A stretch of 64,000 nt of DNA from contig JAHQIY010000007.1 in assembly GCA_019054805.1 (NCBI GenBank), forward strand, positions 3,105,501-3,169,500, read 5' to 3'. The position numbers were made by a program, and so were the translations under genes. The stretch comes from Brachionus manjavacas. Lineage: Eukaryota > Rotifera > Eurotatoria > Ploima > Brachionidae. The notes beneath the pieces were generated by a model. The model was not told where the DNA came from and searched no databases. It saw nothing but the letters and a program-made list of their open reading frames with translations. Below are positions 56,297-64,000 of the stretch, piece after piece (the stretch's first letter is position 1; each line of letters starts with the position of its first letter).

Positions 56297-58364
56297 TTAG
56301 TCTTGGTCGAGAACCGTTGTCATTCTTCTTCTGTCATTAACACTAGTCACCAATTCGTATTTTTGATCATTTTTATTTGACTTTTTCACAAAAATATTGT
56401 TAATTAATTTGAACAATTCGTTACGGTATTTTTGACATGTAATGCCATAGAAAATAAAATTTAGTCTAAAAAAAAAAATTAATTAAAAATTTGAAAATTG
56501 TTTTAATAAATTACCCATGATTAGAATAATTCAAGAGATAAACAACCGTAGTTCTAATTGTATTCTCTTCAATCATGGACATCGTGTTAAGAACTAACAA
56601 AGGTGAAACGAGTAAGAAAAAAACCAAGTTCGTGGTCAAAAGAAGATAGGATATTTGTCTATTTTTTATTGTTCTTTTTCGCGATATTGAGTTGCTGAAG
56701 GCACTCAATCGGTTGTTGGTACTAAATATTTTTGAGATAATTATTATTGAACATATCAGCATAACAGTTGATGGAAATATAACATAAAAAAACAAATCAA
56801 CCCTTAAATTTATTTAAAATTAGAAGTTTAAATATGCATAAATTTTAGGTCATGTCGAAACTTTTTTTTTAATATAATGTCAATTTTTTCAAAAACTATA
56901 GCCAAATAATTTCCAAAAAACCATTCGAAATACAAATTTTTGTTATCATTGGAAAAAAATCGATAGACAGAAAAAAAAACAAATTTTAGATAAACAACTT
57001 TATATCGAATTTGAATCAAAAAACTCTGCCCTAAAATTAATTTTAGATCTAATTTATTTTTATCATATGGAGTCTGATTTCTTTTCGCTTTTTATAAGAT
57101 TTTTGCATTTTCAACAAAGAATCTACAAAATATTTTAGTACTGGAAAGGCCAAACTAAAAAAAGCATTTTTTCAAAAGACTAATTTACGAAATTTCTCTT
57201 GCCAAATTTTATACATCTTACTTAAATAAACAAAATAGAATAAATTTTGTATAAGTTTAGTAGAATTTTCCTAAAATGATCACAATTAATGATTCGTTCT
57301 AGTGTTGAAGAAAAAACAGAGTAAAACTTAATTTCATCTTCGGACTCCATAAAATTCAATTTCAATAGGAATCTCAAATCTTTTTTCGTAATTCTAATGA
57401 TAATTCCTTTGTTTCGGATATTTTGACATTTTAGAAACTGTAACTTCTTATGATCTTGGAAATTTTGTTATCAGAAAAAAAAATTCTCTAATCGTAGATT
57501 TTGTGATAAATTTCTTAGTAAAAGAAAAAAAAATCTCATCTGATCACAATTAAAATGAACGCCTGATTGTGTTTGGACATGATCTAATTTTTGAAATAAA
57601 ATTTACCATGGAAAAATTTCTGTTAAATAGCCATAATAAAAAGAATCTGCAGCATAGCAGAACTTAAGAGGGGTGGTGGTGTAATTTGGCGTTTTTTCTT
57701 CATTGACCATATTGAAAACTATCTCATCTGACAATTCACTAGCAAAATTTTTATTCAAATCAGTCAAAATATTTCGATTGATAGATTTGTTTTTTGAGTT
57801 GATGAGTACGCTTGAATGCACCAGATCCTCAGAGGTTTCGTTAATTTGCGTTTGTAAGACTCTGCTGATAAGTACTTCTCCATCGATTCTATGCTCATTA
57901 GTTATTAAATGATTGAATAACAAAAAATGAATGTTAAGTACAGCAATGATCAAAAGTAAAAACCAAAAAACTTTTGATGCTACCTTTGGATTTGAGATTT
58001 TGGAACCCTTTTTCATCTTAATCACCAAAACTCGATCAACGCTCATGCACACGAGGAGCATACTCGATGAATGTGTAAAAAAGATCACCATGAAAGAGTG
58101 TATTTTACAAGTGTAATCATTTATCAGTCGAATATTGAAGCCAAAGAAGACCTCCAAAAAAATGGAACCACATCCTGTGATCAAAACACATAAATCGAGA
58201 ACAGATAGAAGTAACAAATATTTGAATGTTGTGTGCTTGATAAGAGAAGCTTTCGAGAAAATAATTATGGATATAAGGTTGCCGATTAGGCCCAGAGTGA
58301 GTAGTGTTGGGGTAAATAGTTTTTTCAATAAATCCGATACTTCCTTTTCACTCATGTCCATCAT
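56297..58364 (-). CDS. rhodopsin-family (class A) peptide-receptor-like GPCR
   Basis: Three exons. Exon 1 (58364 to about 57606) starts MMDMSEKEVSDLLKKLF. It encodes TM1 (LLTLGLIGNLISIIIFSKAS, with the conserved G-N), TM2 (FKYLLLLSVLDLCVLITGCG, with conserved L and D), TM3 (CKIHSFMVIFFTHSSSMLLV then CMSVDRVLVIK, where DRV replaces DRY), TM4 and a long extracellular loop 2 with CYAADSFYYGYLTEIFPW. Exon 2 (56795-56515) has TM5 (FFYVIFPSTVMLICSIIIIS) and TM6 (YLLLTTNLVFFLLVSPLLVL). Exon 3 (to 56297) has TM7 ending LNFIFYGITCQKYRNELFKL and a short tail. NPxxY is replaced by N-F-I-F-Y, common in invertebrate FMRFamide/TRH-receptor-like families. The roughly 800-nt intron 56796-57605 is long for this window. 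Ligand not predictable. A small extra exon cannot be excluded. Confidence 0.85.
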
Positions 58365-61300
58365 AATTTCAATGTATCGAATACTTTTTTAAATATTTAA
58401 CGTGCAAATCATTTATTTAACTATCTAAATAAAAAATTATTTTAAATGCTTTTCATGAACTAAATTTCTAATGAAAAATATATTTTTATTAATTTTAATT
58501 AAAAAGTTAACAAAAAACAGTATAAATTTGATTAAATTGGAATAAATTAATTTTTTTTATTTTGGTTTTGAAATCGGAATTATCGTGTTCTAATGCGACA
58601 AAAAATTTTGTTATCGTCACTAATGATTAAAAAAATATGCATAAATATTTGTTGAGCCTTTATGTTAGCTAATATTATCAGTAATGATTGATGTAAAAGT
58701 GTAACTTGATTAATTTAAAATCATCCAAAATATTTTTTCTTGTTATTTTTTAAATTTTTCAGATCCTTTATTCAAAAGAGACCAGACCATATAAAAATTG
58801 TTAAGTCATTAATCCTTTATCTATTTTTTAATAGTTAAGAAAAAAATACTCATTTTTTGCTTATAACCAAATGATTTTATTAAATATTTTTATTTTAATA
58901 AAAATTTTTATCAAATATTTGAATAACGCTAATTAATTTTGATAAATCAAACGAAAAAATTATCAGTCTAGTTATAAAAAACCAAACTATTGAAAATTGA
59001 GCACTTAATTCAAGACTTGACTTATCGTTAAAATTAGGAAAAATTCTTGCTAGAATGTCCTTCATTTATTTCGTAGGATGCATAGTACTTGAACATGAGT
59101 GAAAACTTAATCTTATTTTTAATTAGTTATTTAAGAACGTTTGAGAGACAATAAATAAAAAAAGTCAATAAAAGATTTCCGCGAATTTTTTTTTATTCAT
59201 TCCACCCAAAAACCAGTCGAAGACTTTCATTCTTAATTTAAATTAATTTTCTCCTGTCGAACTAAATTTTTTTCCTAATATAATTGAGTTCTTTCATGTA
59301 AGGTAATTTTAAAAATAGGCAACAGATTTTTTTAGCAAATGTTTAATTTAAAATTTTTGTTAATAAGTAAGTTCAAATTGAGAATTTTTGAAGAAAAAAA
59401 ATTCTGAAAAATGCCTTACGTTTATCGAAAAAAAAACATTTTTATTAAATTTTCGATAAAAATTAAAATAAAAAGAGATGCAATCGATTTTTAAAAATGT
59501 CAGCTGATTCCAATAGGAAACCCTAAATAGACTTTACTTTTTTGATGATAAATGTTGACGTGATTTATTTCATAAGCCGAAGTCTATTAATGTATTGATT
59601 TTTGTTGCGAAATTTATCTTTTACTAAAAACTTTAGCAAATTTATTCAAAAACCTTTAGTTAATTCAATTAATTTTTTTTTCAGATCTATTCTCTTTTCT
59701 ACAAAGAAATTTTATGCTTAGAATTTTTTTTTAAAACAAAAATAGCAGAAAGTTACCAAAGGAAAACTCATAAATCGATGGATTCAAATAATAAGTTTCG
59801 ACTGAATAAACATTTTTAGAGCAAATATTTAAAATAAATACGAACCATAAAGTCATAAAAATTTTGGTAAAATCAATATTTTCCAAAATAATTATCTAAA
59901 ATTCCTTCGAATTACGAGCGTCTTGCTAGAGAAATCGACGAGCTAAATCAAAATAAATTTACTCCTAATAAACTTTTACCTATTTTGCTGAGCTTTTATT
60001 ATCTCAACAAAACGCCTAATTTAACATAAATGGCAAAAATAAAATTTGGCTTAAAAATAATGATTAACCAAGAAACATTCATTTAAATAGTAAGATATCT
60101 TATATTTTTGTATTGATAAAACTTAACCTAGCATTCAATTTGAACAAGTATTTAATTTTTAAAAGATATTTAGATTAGTTCAAGGCATTACCCAAGGCTA
60201 AAAAGCCTTGAAAAAAGCTGTTTTAACAGCATTTAAATCAACTCAAGTCAAAAAAATTTAAATAGACTAATAAATCCAATTTTCTGTTAAATTAATAGCT
60301 TGATATGCTTGAAATAATACATTAAATTTGTATCCTAAATTTGACTTGGTTTTTGAATTGATCTCATTTATCATTTTTTTAAAATTAAAAATGAAAACTT
60401 CTCAAATAAAGCAAGATCGTGATCAATATTGATTTATAAAAAATTGAGTTTCTTATAATACTAAAGTTGCTTATCAAATGCCTTAATCATCTGGATTAAA
60501 CTTAAATTTAAACTTAAATTTGATTTCTTAAGACAATTTTCAGATTTATCGAAAACTTTCATCTGAATATAACTCCGCATCCTGTTTCTAGTTAATTCTA
60601 TTAGGTATAAACTGTATATTCTCAAGAAGAAGATCATATTTACAAATATAATATACTCATAATTGTATATTTAGTTTAATAGCTATTATGCTTAAATTAA
60701 ATATGAGTTGTTTGATCGCGTAGGTTTTGAGCATGTTTCTAAACATTAAATCCAGATAGTCTCTGTCACGTTAATTTACCATTACCAATTTATTTGACAT
60801 CATATCTTAACTTTGAACTTAAAAACTTAAAATTTGCTGAAAATTTTTAAACTTCCACTTATTTGATAGGGTTTTGGTACAAAATGACAACAAATATCCT
60901 TTGTTTTCATATCGCGATGTTGTTAATTTTAATTTTGAAAGTTTAAAGAACTGATTTGATTTTTTCTCATCCATAATTAATAAACCTTGTCTTAAAAAAA
61001 CTAATTTCACTGAATTTGCAGAAACTTGTGGTTCTTTTGAGGATTAAAGAAAAAATTTGTTTTAAATTTCAGAAAAATAGCTGCATATGAATTTATTCTA
61101 ATATAAATAATTTAATTTAGGAAAAAAATATTGAGTTGAATTTCAAAAAAAAACATAATTTCAATAAAAAAATAAAATAATGTTTATTCGAAAAATTGTT
61201 TTTAAAATAAAGAAAAATTTTGATTTTAAAAGATATGTAAAATTCCATTAAATGATATCTATAACAATTAAATCATTAAAATCATTATAGATTTCAATTT

Positions 61301-62573
61301 TGCCTCAATCGGCTTTATTGTTTTGTTTACCCACAGAGAGCTAATTACCACCTGTGGAATTCGGATCAACAATTCATTTGAGTTGTTTATTCGAACTACA
61401 ATCCTCCTAAATTAGAAATAGTGTTAAGCATGTACCCATTTTACTTTTGGCACAATTTGATTGAATTTTACCAGTACCAGTTTGACGCTCGAAGAAAAAA
61501 GTTCAGATATATGTTAATAATTCAATGAGGATTAAATTCTTATGCTATCTTAAATCTGTATTTAATATATAAATAGAGAAAATGTATGAGGTTTTTTTTA
61601 TATAACGTAATCAAACTGATTAACTATAGATTGTTAAATATAGTTTTTTTCTTGAAAGATGCTCTAAAATTAAATTAACCAAAAAATGAAAATGACATAT
61701 AATTTTTAATTTTCTTAAATTGAATTCTAAAATTTAAAATTATTTTAAAAAAAATTTAAAATTTAAAATTTTATATTTCTTATATTCTATTTTATTAGAA
61801 CATATTTACATGTTTGTGACGTTAATGATGAACGCTAATGATTATGTTTGATGCTTTTCCGGTATTTAATTCAAAATTAACATTGTAAATTTAAAAATAA
61901 ATTGATAATGTACTATTTGAAAAAATATACAGAATAATTAAACTAATGTGGACCTAAATTTTTTTAATGAAAAAGTAAACTAGATTTTTTTTAAAGAGGG
62001 AGAAAATTGATCACTTAAAAATTTTGTTTTTTTATCAGTTTATTTAATCAAGTGCTAAATAAACGCCTTTTAAAATCAATCGTTTAAAATGATTGCTTTA
62101 AATTCTCAACAAGTCGAGAAGAGTTTACAAGTTAACAAAAAAATTATTTTCAAAGACACATTAATAAATAGTTTGTTTAAAAACAAAAGAAAATCACTAA
62201 AAGAAAACAAACCGAATAATTCCGACGCAATTTTGAATTTATTCTTTTGTCAAGCATTTCTTACTACTTCATGATTTTCGAAGAATAAAAATTTAATTCT
62301 ATCTTTTGCTTACAATTCACAATTTTATAACTTAATTATATTAATCAATATGGCAAATCCATTTCTCAGTTTAGCCCTTTTATTGATTTTTGATTATGGT
62401 TGATATACTTTTTATTTAGTTACCTTGAAAATTTGATACACGCTGTGCCTTGTGGAAAATGATATAATAGGAATTAATGGCTTAATTTGAAATCGCGTGC
62501 TCAGATTAAAGGAAACCGGAATTCAGTTAGATATTTTCAAATATTTGAAATAAAGCCAAGCGATTATTTGAGA
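58365..62573. other. gene-poor AT-rich region
   Basis: No gene supported on either strand over 4.2 kb. The plus-strand ORF at 62089 (MIALNSQQVEKSLQVNKKII) and the minus-strand ORF at 61010 are short, of low complexity and without splice support. The less AT-rich stretch at 61300-61490 has no recognisable reading frame. Confidence 0.5.
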
Positions 62574-62623
62574 TTAACACGATTTAGGAAGGATAATTTG
62601 TGATACAAAATTTAGGGATACAT

Positions 62624-62865
62624 TTGCGTAAATAACTTTCAAAAAATCGTCATCACAAAAATCTAAAATTAAATTTTCCCTCGGTCCATAATTTCTTTTC
62701 CCCATGAATATTTTTAGATTTTGTTGAAGTAAATTTTTAAACATGTTTTCCTTAAATCCTTTTCCTGTGCTGGATTCAATCAATTGAAAATGATTGATAG
62801 AACTTAAACTGGGTATAAATACATGTGGTGACTCAAAATTTACCATTTGCACAAAATTTCCTAAG
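62624..62865 (-). CDS. orphan exon candidate, unrecognised protein
   Basis: The minus strand from an acceptor (TTGATTTCTTAG) at about 62866 reads GNFVQMVNFESPHVFIPSLS, then SINHFQLIESSTGKGFKENM, MGKRNYGPRENLILDFCDDD and FLKVIYAN. A GT donor (GTATCC) follows; without splicing, the frame goes on to a stop at 62574. Codon use and complexity are better than in the surrounding AT-rich sequence. No neighbouring exons were found and I do not recognise the family. It could be an exon of an unseen gene, an isolated remnant, or chance. Confidence 0.35.
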
Positions 62866-62949
62866 AAATCAATATTTAATAATTAAATATCCAAATTATT
62901 ATTTTAATTAAATGATTTTAACTGAAGATTAGACTTAAAAAAATATTAA

Positions 62950-63450
62950 TTGTGTTATTTAAATCCGAAAAGAATCTAATCCAGCTTAAAATTATTTTAT
63001 CTCAAAATCAATTAAATTCTGATTTCAAATCAGAAATCTTTTAAATCTAAAAAAAAACTTCTCCTCAAGTTTCCTAACTCAGATTAACTTGGTTAAAATC
63101 CGAAATTAATCTAATCCTGCTTTGAAGTAATTTTATCTTGAAATCAATTGAATCTTAAGTTAAAATCGAAAATTAAAAACTAAAAAAAAAGTCATCTAGA
63201 AGTTTAAGCATTAATAGAAGCTGTGTTGGCAAAAAAGCTATTAAGTTTTTTAAGAGTACTAATCAAACCAAAGTCACCTAACTCAGATTTACTTGGTTCT
63301 AATCCGAAATAAATCTAGTCGTGCTAAGAAATAATTTTATATTCAAATTAATTCTAATCAATCAAATCCTTATTTAAAATCTAAAATCATTGAATTAAAA
63401 AAAGTCATCTACTCAAGTTTTCCTACTTAATTTGACTTGGTGCCTCATAA
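62950..63450. repeat. degenerate tandem repeat, three units
   Basis: Units of about 140-200 bp begin at about 62961, 63098 and 63296. Each contains AATCCGAAA-(A)-ATCTAATC or similar, then TAATTTTATcTCAAA-like sequence, AATCAATTGAAT-like sequence, AAAAAAAGTCATCTA-like sequence, and CCTAACTCAGATTAACTTGG at the join. The middle unit carries extra sequence at about 63200-63270. Non-coding. Confidence 0.7.
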
Positions 63451-64000
63451 AGTAATTAGTTTTTTTTTATGTCACCAAAGTCTTTTCTAGATAAAAAGTT
63501 TCATTTTTAGAATAAAATACTAATTTACCTTATAAGTTCTAAACTCATAATTTAGCAACTTTCGAAAATCAAAGCTTCATTTGCTTTTTTTTTAATTCGG
63601 AAATTAATTTGATTACTTAAGTCGAAGTGAAAAAAAGCATATTCCGGACTTGATGAAAAAGCTTAAGAAAAAAAACCGGAGAGCAAATTCCAATTCGTTT
63701 ACTGCTATTAACTCACTTTTTTCTCTCTAGTTAATTTCTGGTATGTTTGGCAGATTTTATTAACAATATTGGTTAATATTTGTAATAAAAATATAGTTTA
63801 TCAATTTTTATTTTTGATTTATTACAAAAGTTATACCAACAAATATAAGCTCTTAATTAAAAGAATGTTTTGGCAACACAATTCCAAATAAAAATTTTGT
63901 TTTAGTAAAACCAGCTATTTTTATTAAGTTTATAACTTTAATTAAAATTTAATATCAATCGATTAGATAATAAAAGCAAATTCTAATTTTTATAATTCAT

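Noticed and set aside
57703-58392. Plus-strand ORFs opposite the rhodopsin-family GPCR
   Set aside because: Shadows of GPCR exon 1, which has clear TM1-TM4 motifs.

Overview
Kind of organism. This is nuclear DNA of a ciliated animal. It is very AT-rich, and its genes are split by short GT-AG introns of about 40-80 nt. It holds DNA polymerase epsilon, a P2C-type Na,K/H,K-ATPase alpha subunit, an adhesion GPCR, a rhodopsin-family GPCR, two tectonic (ciliary transition zone) genes, ZNHIT1 and acyl-CoA oxidases. The AT content, tiny introns and mix of MULE, piggyBac, Tc1/mariner and LINE remnants would fit a monogonont rotifer such as Brachionus. That assignment is inference. Nothing bacterial, viral or organellar was seen.

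Layout. 1-5.6 kb (minus strand): the 5' end of one acyl-CoA oxidase gene, a decayed flavin-monooxygenase start, a DUF6314-like gene and a complete second acyl-CoA oxidase ending in the peroxisomal signal SKL. A tRNA-Arg(UCU) follows at 5.8 kb. 7.9-9.0 kb: a decayed SWIM-type MULE transposase interrupted by a repeat. 10.4-13.8 kb (+): a multi-exon adhesion GPCR with a C-type lectin domain and an atypical GPS. 14.3-15.5 kb: a compact MULE with terminal inverted repeats and an 8-bp target duplication. 15.8-16.6 kb (+): ZNHIT1. 16.6-25.2 kb (minus): two tandem tectonic paralogues, each with an RFX X-box-like site just upstream of its start. 26.4-27.5 kb: a foldback repeat. 28.3-31.9 kb: an unrecognised frameshifted gene, a Tc1/mariner pseudogene with introns, and LINE and MITE pieces. 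33.0-44.7 kb (minus): POLE, with a decayed LINE and a MITE in introns. 47.4-50.8 kb (+): the P-type ATPase. 51-54.2 kb: inverted-repeat elements and an internally deleted piggyBac with intact TTAA ends. 56.3-58.4 kb (minus): a rhodopsin-family GPCR. 58.4-64 kb: almost empty, with one orphan exon candidate and a degenerate tandem repeat.

How the genes relate. They do not form one pathway. Two real local clusters stand out: tandem acyl-CoA oxidases (peroxisomal beta-oxidation) and tandem tectonics (ciliary gate) with apparent shared RFX control. The most biologically notable gene is the ATPase. It is an intact pump whose cation-site residues differ from standard Na,K-ATPase, including a lysine in TM5 at the position that is lysine in H,K-ATPases. 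I did not find a convincing wholly new multi-gene system. The rest of the interest lies in transposon structure: several elements have readable target duplications and terminal repeats.

Limits. Exon boundaries were read by eye from GT/AG sites and reading frame. Family names rest on recognised motifs, not on searches.
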